Shown here: positions 53,590 to 64,000 of the stretch, piece by piece | Position numbering within the stretch: position 1 is the first letter of the stretch | Layout: every line of letters begins with the position of its first letter | Assembly (NCBI GenBank): GCA_964586155.1 | Contig: CAZPHC010000012.1 | Location: 1 to 64,000 of the forward strand | Source: SXNM01 sp964586155 | GTDB lineage: Bacteria; Myxococcota_A; UBA9042 | DNA length: 64,000 nucleotides | Direction: 5' to 3' | The notes under the pieces: model-generated | The model's database searches: none | What the model was told of the DNA's origin: nothing | What the model saw: the letters and a program-made list of their open reading frames with translations, nothing else | Position numbers and translations under genes: made by a program

Positions 53590-53688
53590 GGAATTCGGGT
53601 CGCTCGCCCCGCCGCGGGGTTTGCGGGCTGGCGGCCCGGCTGCTGCGGCAGGTTGTCGTTGACAGGGGTTGGGCGCGTGCGTAGCGTC
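53590..53688 (+). repeat. Dispersed promoter-bearing element, copy 2
   Basis: Matches 6545-6630 in two blocks: GGAATTCGGGTCG at 53590-53602 and a ~42-base block at 53647-53688. It carries its own TTGACA-N17-TAGCGT promoter. Confidence 0.65.
53659..53687 (+). promoter_or_regulatory. Promoter in the dispersed element
   Basis: TTGACA (53659-53664), 17 bases, TAGCGT (53682-53687). It is the best promoter match in the window, yet no convincing gene begins shortly downstream. Confidence 0.6.
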
Positions 53689-54303
53689 CAAGATCCGAGC
53701 AGTTACGGTTGGTGTGGTCCGGGAACACATCCCATGTCTCCGCTCTCTGCGTGTCGGACGAATCGAGACATCGTGCAGAATCAAATGGTTGCGGCGATGG
53801 TCGCACGTTTCGCCCTTCTTGGCGCAGCTCTGGTGATGGGCGCGACCGGGCGATGACCTGGACGCAGGCTGGTTTGTCTTGGGCGTCGTTTGCCTTGTCG
53901 GTCGCGCTGCTCCGATCGATGCGCGAGGCTGTCCAGGGGCAGGGGGAGAAGGTCTCCTCACCGCCTGCCGGAAGCTGAGCCTTCTCGTCATGTTGATGGT
54001 CATCTCGAAGCGGCGGACCGTCGCGTCACTCGACGACGTCAACGAGGCGCGGCGTCACCTCACCGGCCGCGACCAGGGCGAAGGCCGCGGCCGCCCCATC
54101 GCGCCACTGCACCTGGAACGCTCGCAATTGCGCGATGGTCTCATGGCGGACGACCGGGTCGAGCGCGAGCCCCGTCAGCGCGCGACGGTGTCTGCTTCGG
54201 GGCTCTGCGGCGAGTTGGCGAAGCGGGAACAGCGGCATCTTCTGCAGTTCGCACACGACTCCAGGGGACTCCACTGCCGACGGTGCGGGTGAGCAGGCAG
54301 TCG

Positions 54304-54394
54304 TTGACCGTCGCAGTGTGCGCTGGCACGCTCGGATCAGCCTCGGGGTGGGGTGACGGAGCGCCTCCGATGTGCGCCCATCCCGCCCACGCGC
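54304..54394 (+). repeat. Dispersed promoter-like element, copy 2
   Basis: Gap-free match to 175-265, with TTGACC to ATG again 66 bases. It ends about 100 bases before the GRAS-like gene, so it may be that operon's promoter region. Its best -10 (CACGCT) is poor. Confidence 0.55.
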
Positions 54395-54450
54395 CACGGG
54401 CAACCTCCGCCAGAACCGCGCTGCGAGTCCTCGCGGTGGCGGGCTCGCAC

Positions 54451-54483
54451 AGCGCCAACGACAGCGCCAACGACAGCGCCAAC
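54451..54483. repeat. 12-bp tandem repeat before the GRAS-like gene
   Basis: AGCGCCAACGAC occurs twice in full and a third time in part, ending 17 bases ahead of the start codon and next to the ribosome site. Confidence 0.7.
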
Positions 54484-54499
54484 GCTAGGAAGGGTGTCG

Positions 54500-55618
54500 A
54501 TGATCTACGAGTCGGTGTACGAGGGCCTTCGCGATGCCTGCGCCAATTTCGAGCTACGCCGCGAGCGCCTGGCGAAGTCGGCGCTCGAGCGCTGGCTCGA
54601 GCCGTCGGTCGGCCCCGCGCTGCCCAGCGACAAGCTCATCGCGCACATCATCGCCGACGCGATGCTGCGTCGGATGGACCATCGCCTGGTCGAGTCGAAG
54701 AACATCTACCTCGAGAGCTTCGACATCTCCCAGATCGAGCTCTTCTATGCGATGACCAAGGGCTACCCCCAGGTGCCGAAGGCGCACGACATCGCGAACC
54801 AATCCCTCTCGCATGAGCTCGCGCAGCACGAGCGCGCCTCGCTCGTCGAGATCGGCGTCGGCCGCGGGGTGCAGGTCAAGGGCGTCGTCGAGCGCCTGGC
54901 GCGCGCGCCCGGCAAGCTCCGCGACCTCACGGTGGTCGCCATCGACCCGGACGTGGGCAACCTCGTCGCGTCGCGTGCGCTGCTCGAAGGGCTGACGGAG
55001 TTGCCGTTCGCGTTCCGCGTGCACACCAAGCAGGGCCTGCTCGAACGCTTTGACCGCGCAGATTTCGCCGATCTCGCGAGCATCGCTGGTGATGTGTCGG
55101 TCATGAACTCGGCCTACACCATCCACCACACCGTGCACGCCTTGGGCGACTCGTCGTTGCGCACCGACCTGTTCCGCTCGCTGCGGGAGGCGTTTCGCCC
55201 ACGGCTGTTCACCCTCATCGAGCCCAGCGCCAACCACGACACAGAGCACCTGGGGACGCGCCTGCGCGCGTGTTTCCAGCACTTTGGTACGGTCTTTGAC
55301 CTCGTCGATCAGTCCAGCGTCACGCCAGAAGAGAAGTTCGTCATCAAGGAGAAGTTCTTTGGTCGCGAGATTCGCGACATCTTCGGCACCAGCGACGCCT
55401 TCCGCTGCGAACGCCACGAGACCGTGGACTCTTGGCTGCTCCGCCTGGTCAAGTCGGGATGGGAGCCCTACGACGAGCTGCAGACGCTCGACGTGCAGCT
55501 GCCATCGTATTGCTCGGCGACCGTCGACGACGGCCTCGTTCGCCTTGGCTATCGGGACCTGCCGTTGCTCGGGGTCTTCGCGTATCGCGGCAACCAAGGC
55601 GGCCGGACCACACCATGA
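54500..55618 (+). CDS. Bacterial GRAS-like, Rossmann methyltransferase-type protein (372 aa)
   Basis: AGGAAGGG lies five bases before the ATG. The N-terminal ~110 residues are helical (a cap). Then comes the glycine-rich Rossmann loop VEIGVGRGVQ (residues ~115-124), an acidic strand end VVAIDPD (~147), and VMNSAYTIHH (~201), which aligns with the L-N-C-x-x-x-LH strand of GRAS proteins. FTLIEPSANHD, FGTVFDLVDQSSV, GREIRDIF and the final W-x-LRLVKSGWEPY follow the GRAS order PFYRE-RVER-W-x-x-SAW. Bacterial GRAS domains are known as SAM-dependent-methyltransferase relatives. The substrate is unknown. Operon context makes it a candidate sensor or small-molecule modifier feeding partner switching. 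Confidence 0.75.
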   Translation: MIYESVYEGLRDACANFELRRERLAKSALERWLEPSVGPALPSDKLIAHIIADAMLRRMDHRLVESKNIYLESFDISQIELFYAMTKGYPQVPKAHDIANQSLSHELAQHERASLVEIGVGRGVQVKGVVERLARAPGKLRDLTVVAIDPDVGNLVASRALLEGLTELPFAFRVHTKQGLLERFDRADFADLASIAGDVSVMNSAYTIHHTVHALGDSSLRTDLFRSLREAFRPRLFTLIEPSANHDTEHLGTRLRACFQHFGTVFDLVDQSSVTPEEKFVIKEKFFGREIRDIFGTSDAFRCERHETVDSWLLRLVKSGWEPYDELQTLDVQLPSYCSATVDDGLVRLGYRDLPLLGVFAYRGNQGGRTTP

Positions 55619-55689
55619 CCAGCGGCAACATGACCAGCGGCAACATGACCAGCGGCGACATGACCAGCGGCGACATGACCAGCGGCGAC
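55615..55689. repeat. Five 15-bp tandem repeats with in-frame ATG codons
   Basis: ATGACCAGCGGCAAC (twice) and ATGACCAGCGGCGAC (three times). Slippage would remove or add whole units, keep the frame and change the number of start codons. Confidence 0.9.
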
Positions 55690-56229
55690 GACAGCGTCCC
55701 TGTCGCGGCGCAGATGCAGGTGCACGGCGCGCTCATGGTCGGGTTTGCCCAGGCCTGCGTGAACCTCCACATCGTCGCAGGCCGCGACGCGACGAGCTTC
55801 ATCCAGGGGCTCCAGATCAACGATTGGTACCCGCTCTCGGAATGGGAGCGCCTGCAAGACCTCGTCGTGCGGTCGTATCGCAACGTCGACCCCATCATGG
55901 TCAAGGTGGGCGCGGCCATGATGACGGGTTGGTACCAGTTCGGCCCGGGAAAGAGCCTGCTGCGCGACGGCGCGAGCTTTCTGCAATACCAGACGGGCTC
56001 AGGCGGCTTCGCCAGCGTGGTGCGTGGTCCCGAACGGGCCGTGGGCACGTTCGAGCTCGAGCTCTTCGATCGGGCGAACGGCCGCGCGGTGGTCCACTCC
56101 ACGACGCCCTTCAACCGAAAGATGGAGTGCGGGGTGCTGATCGGTGGGCTGCTGGCTCCAGGGGATATCGACTACGTCGATGTCCGCAACGACCAAGACC
56201 CGAACCGGCTCGTGGTGGAGTTCCACTGA
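55615..56229 (+). CDS. Signalling-type protein with five N-terminal MTSG repeats (204 aa)
   Basis: Starts in an ATGA overlap with the GRAS-like gene. The first 25 residues are five copies of MTSGN/MTSGD, each with an ATG, so five in-frame starts exist. The rest has a helix-rich first half (FAQACVNLHIVAG, WERLQDLVVRSY) and a beta-sheet second half (GTFELELFDRANGRAVVHSTTPFN, GDIDYVDVRN, LVVEFH). The shape recalls V4R/HNOB-like or DUF2378-like sensor domains common in myxobacteria, but I cannot assign it firmly. In this operon it is the likely input or adaptor protein. Confidence 0.72.
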   Translation: MTSGNMTSGNMTSGDMTSGDMTSGDDSVPVAAQMQVHGALMVGFAQACVNLHIVAGRDATSFIQGLQINDWYPLSEWERLQDLVVRSYRNVDPIMVKVGAAMMTGWYQFGPGKSLLRDGASFLQYQTGSGGFASVVRGPERAVGTFELELFDRANGRAVVHSTTPFNRKMECGVLIGGLLAPGDIDYVDVRNDQDPNRLVVEFH

Positions 56230-57170
56230 TGCAAGACCCGTCGGTGACCCTTGACGAGATCCTGGCGCGGGACGAGACCGAGCTGCTCACGCGGCTGTCG
56301 CCGTCGGAGCTCCGCCGGCTGTATTGGAAGTTCCGCGGCCTCGCCAAGACGCTCGAGCGCGACACGGCGTTTTGGAACTCGACCAACGAGAACCTGACGG
56401 CGGCCTACGAGCAGCTCGACGAGAAAGAGCGCGAGCTGGCCGCGGCCTACCACACGATCCGCGAGGACCTGGAGGTCGCGCAGAGCGTGCAGAGCGCGCT
56501 GCTGCCGCGCATGTCGCCGACCATGGCGTCCGAGTTGGAGCTCAGCGTCTACCACAAGCAGCTCGCCGAGGTCGGTGGCGACTACTACGACTACTTCCGC
56601 ACCGCATCAGATCGCTACGCCATCGGCGTCTTCGACATCTCGGGGCACGGCGTCAGCTCCGCGCTCGTGATGGCGTATCTGAAGGCGCAGTTCATGACCA
56701 CCATGGAGCGCCTCGAGAAGCCCGGCGAGATCGTCGAGTCGGTCAACAAGGCTTCGGTCGCGTTTCTGCGCGAGGTGCGGAAGTACGCGACGGTCACCTT
56801 CGTCACCTTCGCCGCGGACTCCCTCACCTACGTCTGCGGTGGTGGCCATGGCCTGCTCATCGCGGCCAACGGCGACGAGCACGACCTCGAGAAACGCAAT
56901 CCCTTCTTGGGCCTGCGACAGAAGCCCTTCGTCGAGACGCGGTTGCCCTTCGCGCCGGGCGACCTCCTGGTGCTGTACACCGACGGCATGGTCGAGGCCC
57001 AAGACAGCGCCGGTCGCGACTACACTGTGGCCCGGCTGCATGGGCTTGTCCGCCAACATCGCGCCCTGCCGACCGAGGAGATCGTGCGTCTCTGCGTCGA
57101 AGACTACCAATCGTTTCGTACCCACGATTCCGACGACATCACGTTGCTCGTCGCGAGGAAGACGGCATGA
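56229..57170 (+). CDS. SpoIIE/RsbU-type PP2C serine phosphatase (313 aa)
   Basis: The ATG overlaps the previous stop by one base (TGATG). Residues ~30-85 form a coiled coil (YEQLDEKERELAAAYHTIREDLEVAQ), usual in RsbU-like proteins as a signalling helix. The phosphatase domain has the metal-binding acidic residues in place: Asp118 (GGDYYDY), Asp136 (FDISGHG), Asp252 (YTDGMVEAQ), and Asp302/303 (DDITLL). It should dephosphorylate the STAS protein encoded two genes later, freeing it to bind the ATPase partner. All catalytic motifs are present, so activity is expected. Confidence 0.95.
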   Translation: MQDPSVTLDEILARDETELLTRLSPSELRRLYWKFRGLAKTLERDTAFWNSTNENLTAAYEQLDEKERELAAAYHTIREDLEVAQSVQSALLPRMSPTMASELELSVYHKQLAEVGGDYYDYFRTASDRYAIGVFDISGHGVSSALVMAYLKAQFMTTMERLEKPGEIVESVNKASVAFLREVRKYATVTFVTFAADSLTYVCGGGHGLLIAANGDEHDLEKRNPFLGLRQKPFVETRLPFAPGDLLVLYTDGMVEAQDSAGRDYTVARLHGLVRQHRALPTEEIVRLCVEDYQSFRTHDSDDITLLVARKTA

Positions 57171-57700
57171 CCCCACAAGCACCGACACCCCTGGTTGAAC
57201 TGGACGAGCGCAGGCTCGCGACCACCGTCACCCGGCTGCGGCTCACCGTAGGCCCCCTCGATCACGTCACCGGCGATCTGGCCGGCTTGGTCGGCGAGCA
57301 GTCGCTGCAGCTGCTCGGGATGTTCTACCCCAGGAACGTCGCCAAGAAGGCCAACGTCGTGATCACCGAGCTCGTCACCAACGTGTTCGAGAACATGGTG
57401 GATCCGAAGTCCAGCTTTGACCTCGCGCTCGACGCCGGACCGACCGGGCTCGTCATCGCGGTTCGAAACCAGGTGACACCGGAGCAATACGCCAAGGTCA
57501 AGGCGCGGGTCGACCTGATTCGCGACACGCCTGACCTGCGCGCCCTGGTCGCGAACACCATCCGCGAGCGGCGCAAAGAGCGGCTCAAGGGTGGCTTGGG
57601 GTTGATGCGGCTGGCGCAAGAGAACAAGTTCGCCATTGCCACCGCCTATGACGACGGGGCCATGACCGTGACGGCGACCTACACGGCGGTGCAATCATGA
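57167..57700 (+). CDS. RsbW-like GHKL ATPase / anti-sigma-type kinase (177 aa)
   Basis: ATGA overlaps at both ends. The GHKL ATP-binding fold is marked by the N-box ELVTNVFENM (Glu68, Asn72), a central strand, and a G-box GLGLMRLA around residue 142. The segment between is longer than in RsbW and charged (KARVDLIRDTPDL, RERRKERLKG). RsbW-like proteins bind a target (often a sigma factor) and phosphorylate the STAS antagonist on Ser or Thr. No sigma-factor gene lies in the window, so the target is unknown; the GRAS-like protein is one possibility. Confidence 0.88.
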   Translation: MTPQAPTPLVELDERRLATTVTRLRLTVGPLDHVTGDLAGLVGEQSLQLLGMFYPRNVAKKANVVITELVTNVFENMVDPKSSFDLALDAGPTGLVIAVRNQVTPEQYAKVKARVDLIRDTPDLRALVANTIRERRKERLKGGLGLMRLAQENKFAIATAYDDGAMTVTATYTAVQS

Positions 57701-58107
57701 AGGTGATCACTTTTGGCGAGATCGTCGACGGCGGCGCGAGCGTCTTCCACTCGGTCGCGACCCTCGACGCGCACTCGCTCAAGCATCGGTTCGAGGGGGT
57801 CATCCGGGTCGACAACCCCTACCGCTTCTTGAAGGGGCATATCGACGAGCTCAGCGCCAAGCTGCCCGAGCTGGGGCTGCAGGAGCTGGTGATCGATTTC
57901 ACCGACCTGCACTTCTGCAACTCGAACGGCTTCTACGTCATCATGGACGTCGTCGAGGCGCTCTATCTCGGCTCGGGTGACGCCAAGGTGATCGTGCGGC
58001 GCATCGGCGACGACGATTGGCAGCGCGAGACGCTGCCGATCCTGCTCAACGTGGACGACGAGGACATCGGCCGCCGCACCAGCTTCGAGGACGTCCAAGC
58101 TCCGTAG
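57697..58107 (+). CDS. STAS-domain anti-anti-sigma-type antagonist (136 aa)
   Basis: ATGA overlap with the ATPase gene; last gene of the operon. Strand-helix order fits STAS/RsbV: LQELVIDFTDLHF strand, then CNSNGFYVIMDVVEAL helix, where Ser76 sits at the usual phosphorylated position. The C-terminal strand-helix follows (AKVIVRRIGDDD, ETLPILLN). It lacks the canonical D-S-S/T of RsbV (here NSNG), which suggests either that Ser76 is the site or a SiaC-like variant. Phosphatase and ATPase partners are encoded immediately upstream, so a partner switch is complete. Confidence 0.85.
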   Translation: MKVITFGEIVDGGASVFHSVATLDAHSLKHRFEGVIRVDNPYRFLKGHIDELSAKLPELGLQELVIDFTDLHFCNSNGFYVIMDVVEALYLGSGDAKVIVRRIGDDDWQRETLPILLNVDDEDIGRRTSFEDVQAP

Positions 58108-58170
58108 GTCGCTGGGGCGGTCGCGAGGGTCAGATCTTCTCTTGTATCCTTTTCAGCGAGCCGCCCGCGC

Positions 58171-61938
<3,768 letters not shown>

Positions 61939-62157
61939 GGGGGGCGGAGACTAGCCGCGCCGGGCGGCGGCGCAAAGGGGGCGTGCCTTGATGCCGCGAT
62001 TGCGCGACGATGCCGCGACGACGCCGCGACGACAGGGCGCTTGCCGGGTGAGGATCTGGCCCGCCCCGGCGCAAGGACGCCGCGACGATCAGCGTGCGGG
62101 GCTGGTATGGCGCCGTCGCTCGCGCGACCCGACCGCGAGCGGGACCTGGCGCCGGGC

Positions 62158-63090
62158 CTACTTGCAGGCCTGCACGTCGAAGATGCCGAAGTTGCCGACC
62201 TCTTTGCAGCTCCACGCCTTGCCGTCGGCGTCGCAGCAGCCGCTGGCGAGGTTCATGGCGACGCAATCGTCGCTCTCCTTGAGCCCGGCCGGGCAGACCT
62301 CCGCCTTGACCGGCAGCCCGCAGCCGAGCTCCGTGCCGAGCCGGCCGCACGGGCCATCGGCCAACTCATCGCCGCCCTGGCCGGCCGTCTTGTCTGGCGT
62401 GGTGGTCGGCGCGTCCTTGTCGAGCGGCGTCAGCCTCCAGTACTGCCCCGAGTACTTGCCCGTCTTGCCCATGAAGGGCGTGTGCGGGGGGGCGCCGGCG
62501 GTGTCGAAGGAGCGCTCCTTGCCGAGGAAGTCGTTGGTCAGTCGATAGAATCCATCGCCCAAGGGGGTCAAGGTCCAGCGTTGGCCGGTGTACTTGCCGG
62601 TCTGCCCCATGAAGGGCAGGTTCTCGGTGCCGCCGTAGGTGTCGAGCGACCGCGCCTCGCCGAGGAAGGCGTTCGTCAGCCGGTAGATGCCGGGCTTGTC
62701 GAGCTCGGTGAGGGTCCAGCGCTGGCCGCTGGAGCTGCTGACCTTGGCCATGAACGGCGGGTTCTTGCCGTCGCTGTAGGTGTCGAGCGCGACATCGGCG
62801 CCGAGGAAGGAGTTGGTCAGGCGGTAGACCTTGCTCGTGTCGATCTTGGCGCCGCCGCCCGTGGTGCCGCCGCCTGTAGTGCCATCGCTCGTGGTCTCGC
62901 CGGCCTGGGTCGTGTCGCTGCCCGCGCCGGCGCCATCCTTGTCGCCGCCAGACACCGTGGCGTCAGACGAGGAGCTCGCGTCGGAGCTGCTGCTGGTGCT
63001 GCCGCTCGATCCACCGCTCGTGGAGCAGGCCGCGAGGGCGGCGATGGCGCAGATCAGGGCTGGGAGCAAGACGGAGCGGCTGGGGACCAT
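62158..63090 (-). CDS. Lipoprotein with a ricin-type beta-trefoil (310 aa)
   Basis: GAGG lies six bases before the ATG. The lipobox is LAAC (Cys22), then a Ser/Gly/Thr linker to ~85. Three ~45-residue repeats follow, each with YRLTNxFLG, LDTY or SFDT, PFMxK/Q, and G-Q-x-W-x-LT: GQRWTLT twice and GQYWRLT once. Three Q-x-W repeats are the mark of a ricin-type beta-trefoil lectin, so it probably binds glycans outside the cell. A Cys-rich C-terminal domain (eight Cys) follows. The gene is monocistronic and divergent from the next one. Confidence 0.87.
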   Translation of the reverse strand: MVPSRSVLLPALICAIAALAACSTSGGSSGSTSSSSDASSSSDATVSGGDKDGAGAGSDTTQAGETTSDGTTGGGTTGGGAKIDTSKVYRLTNSFLGADVALDTYSDGKNPPFMAKVSSSSGQRWTLTELDKPGIYRLTNAFLGEARSLDTYGGTENLPFMGQTGKYTGQRWTLTPLGDGFYRLTNDFLGKERSFDTAGAPPHTPFMGKTGKYSGQYWRLTPLDKDAPTTTPDKTAGQGGDELADGPCGRLGTELGCGLPVKAEVCPAGLKESDDCVAMNLASGCCDADGKAWSCKEVGNFGIFDVQACK

Positions 63091-63456
63091 GCATGACCTC
63101 GTGGCTGGGGCTCGGCGTTTGAGCGGGCGGCGGAGGGTTCGTCAACGCGAGCGCCTTGGCAACGGTGGCCGCCGCAACGTCTTGCCCGAGCGCGTGAACA
63201 GCGCCGCCGCGGGGGCGCGGTCGCGGAATGGCGCGCGCCCTGGCGCTGCAGACCGGGCGCCGCGACGGCGACCCTGCGGAACGCGGCTCTGCCCAACGCG
63301 GCGTCGCCCCAGCAACGCCACACACGCCTCTGGGCGGCAGGTCACAACCCGTTTTGATCCGCCTCCCCACTGCTGACAACCAAGCCCGCAGAACCCTGTA
63401 GCGACAAGGCTTTCAGCCGCCTTCCAGGCGAGCTGCGCCTGTTTGGAGGTGCGCCG
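63091..63456. other. Divergent intergenic region
   Basis: About 370 bases lie between divergent lipoprotein genes. No convincing gene is present; a long minus-strand frame over 63142-63999 is a shadow of the gene at 63457. A possible minus-strand promoter lies at 63117-63145. Confidence 0.6.
63117..63145 (-). promoter_or_regulatory. Possible promoter of the beta-trefoil lipoprotein gene
   Basis: On the minus strand TTGACG (63145-63140), 17 bases, TCAAAC (63122-63117). The -35 matches other promoters here; the -10 is weak. Confidence 0.3.
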
Positions 63457-64000
63457 ATGCGACGTGTTGCCGCGGTCCTGGTCTGTTGTGCCCTCGTCAC
63501 GCCCGCGGGCTGCTTCATCGCGCCCGAGATCGACGTGCCCGACGGGGTCGACGGCGGCGCGGCGGCGGTGGCTGGTGGGGACGCCAAGCCGGGCAAGCCG
63601 AGCAAGCCGGCGGGCGCCTCCACGGTCGTGTGGACATGGGGCACGACCACCGACCCGAGCCCGTGCGCCGTTGCGCCGACCATCGACGGCATCATCGGCG
63701 GCAAGGCGAACAAGGGCCGCGACGACGAGTGGGCCTGCGCTGGCACCGCGACCGGCATCTACGGCAAGGTCCACGCCTTGACCATCGGCACCTGGCTCTA
63801 CGTCGCCAACGACTGGCGCCTGCGCACGGACGGGCCGATCTGCCCGGGCATGTACAACGCGTTCTGGATCAGCACGATCGCCGGCATGCTCTCGGTCAAG
63901 GTCTACGGCGACCAGCACATCGAGGCGGAATTCAACGGCGAACGGCTCGACAAGGCGCAAGGCGCCAGCGGCTTCGGGCCGTCGGACAACCTCGCCCAAC
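63457..64000 (+). CDS. Predicted lipoprotein with CBM9/DOMON-like domain, cut by the window end
   Basis: A perfect GGAGGT lies six bases before the ATG. The signal (MRRVAAVLVCCALVTPAGC) ends at a lipobox-like PAGC. A Gly/Ala/Lys/Pro linker follows, then a domain with TIDGIIGG near residue 75, DDEWACAG, and a strand LYVANDW. The IDG...DEW...LY-x-x-x-DW order is typical of CBM9 or DOMON-like beta-sandwiches that bind sugars or cofactors. The frame is open to the last base, so the C-terminus is not visible. Confidence 0.82.
   Translation, partial: MRRVAAVLVCCALVTPAGCFIAPEIDVPDGVDGGAAAVAGGDAKPGKPSKPAGASTVVWTWGTTTDPSPCAVAPTIDGIIGGKANKGRDDEWACAGTATGIYGKVHALTIGTWLYVANDWRLRTDGPICPGMYNAFWISTIAGMLSVKVYGDQHIEAEFNGERLDKAQGASGFGPSDNLAQ

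Larger units (their letters stand above)
53689..54499. other. Long stretch without a confident gene
   Basis: About 800 bases follow the strong promoter. Two overlapping tiny frames with hydrophobic segments (53733-53856, 40 aa, and 53853-53978, 41 aa, ATGA overlap) have no ribosome sites. A 70-codon minus-strand frame (54026-54238) has some protein-like character. All are weak. The second copy of the TTGACC element lies at 54304. The stretch may be a decayed gene or an untranslated leader or RNA. Confidence 0.4.

Noticed and set aside
58108..58170. Intrinsic terminator between the partner-switching operon and mfd
   Set aside because: The 63-base gap has no stable hairpin followed by a T-run.

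Overview
This is a GC-rich, gene-dense chromosomal window. It most resembles a Myxococcota (former Deltaproteobacteria) genome. The support is a MYXO-CTERM-like C-terminal sorting tag (Gly-Cys-Ser, hydrophobic stretch, RRRR) on the protein at 35520-36923, several very large lipoproteins carrying CDDGxxCT cysteine-rich repeats and MopE-like motifs, and many predicted lipoproteins. Nothing here fixes a genus. I saw no rRNA, tRNA or CRISPR array. Genes are packed into operons in which most neighbours overlap by 4-13 bases, often as ATGA or GTGA junctions; I used these overlaps and Shine-Dalgarno sites to choose starts.

Layout. (1) 487-5967, minus strand: a four-gene operon made of an HK97-fold capsid-like protein, a small helical protein, a 776-residue protein with a possible GH26-like half, and a lipoprotein. 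Its leader holds an 8-bp tandem array. (2) 6650-8483, plus: three overlapping genes for two exported barrel-like proteins and a lipoprotein, behind a clear TTGACG-N17-TAGCGT promoter. (3) 8730-10133, plus: a cysteine-rich lipoprotein. (4) 10256-11242: a two-gene cassette (HxlR-type regulator plus a four-helix membrane protein) with twin palindromic operators, flanked by perfect 20-bp direct repeats. (5) 11246-35060, minus: a 24-kb five-gene surface-protein operon: an 881-residue lipoprotein with a C-type-lectin-like region, a membrane-anchored HEAT-like protein, a 5414-residue giant lipoprotein, a metzincin-like lipoprotein and an 820-residue cysteine-rich lipoprotein. (6) 35520-36923: the MYXO-CTERM protein. 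(7) 37023-38372: an IS5-like element that appears to have split a gene after its first 13 codons. (8) 38344-43636, plus: the rest of that gene and three further genes, including two paralogous lipoproteins. (9) 43738-52152, minus: a 2804-residue lipoprotein. (10) 52376-53569: a cysteine-rich gene fragment and a two-gene nucleotidyltransferase module. (11) 54500-58107, plus: a five-gene operon joining a bacterial GRAS-like (Rossmann methyltransferase-type) protein to a full partner-switching set: a SpoIIE/RsbU phosphatase, an RsbW-like ATPase and a STAS protein. (12) 58171-61938, minus: mfd. (13) 62158 to the end: a beta-trefoil lipoprotein and a divergent lipoprotein that runs off the window.

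The dominant theme is the cell surface: about fifteen predicted lipoproteins or exported proteins, several with protein- or sugar-binding folds, plus a surface protease. The most interesting candidate systems are the GRAS/partner-switching operon, the capsid-like operon lacking any other recognisable phage gene, and the giant cysteine-rich surface operon. Two families of dispersed promoter-like elements (6545-6630 with 53590-53688, and 175-265 with 54304-54394) link the left and right parts of the window.
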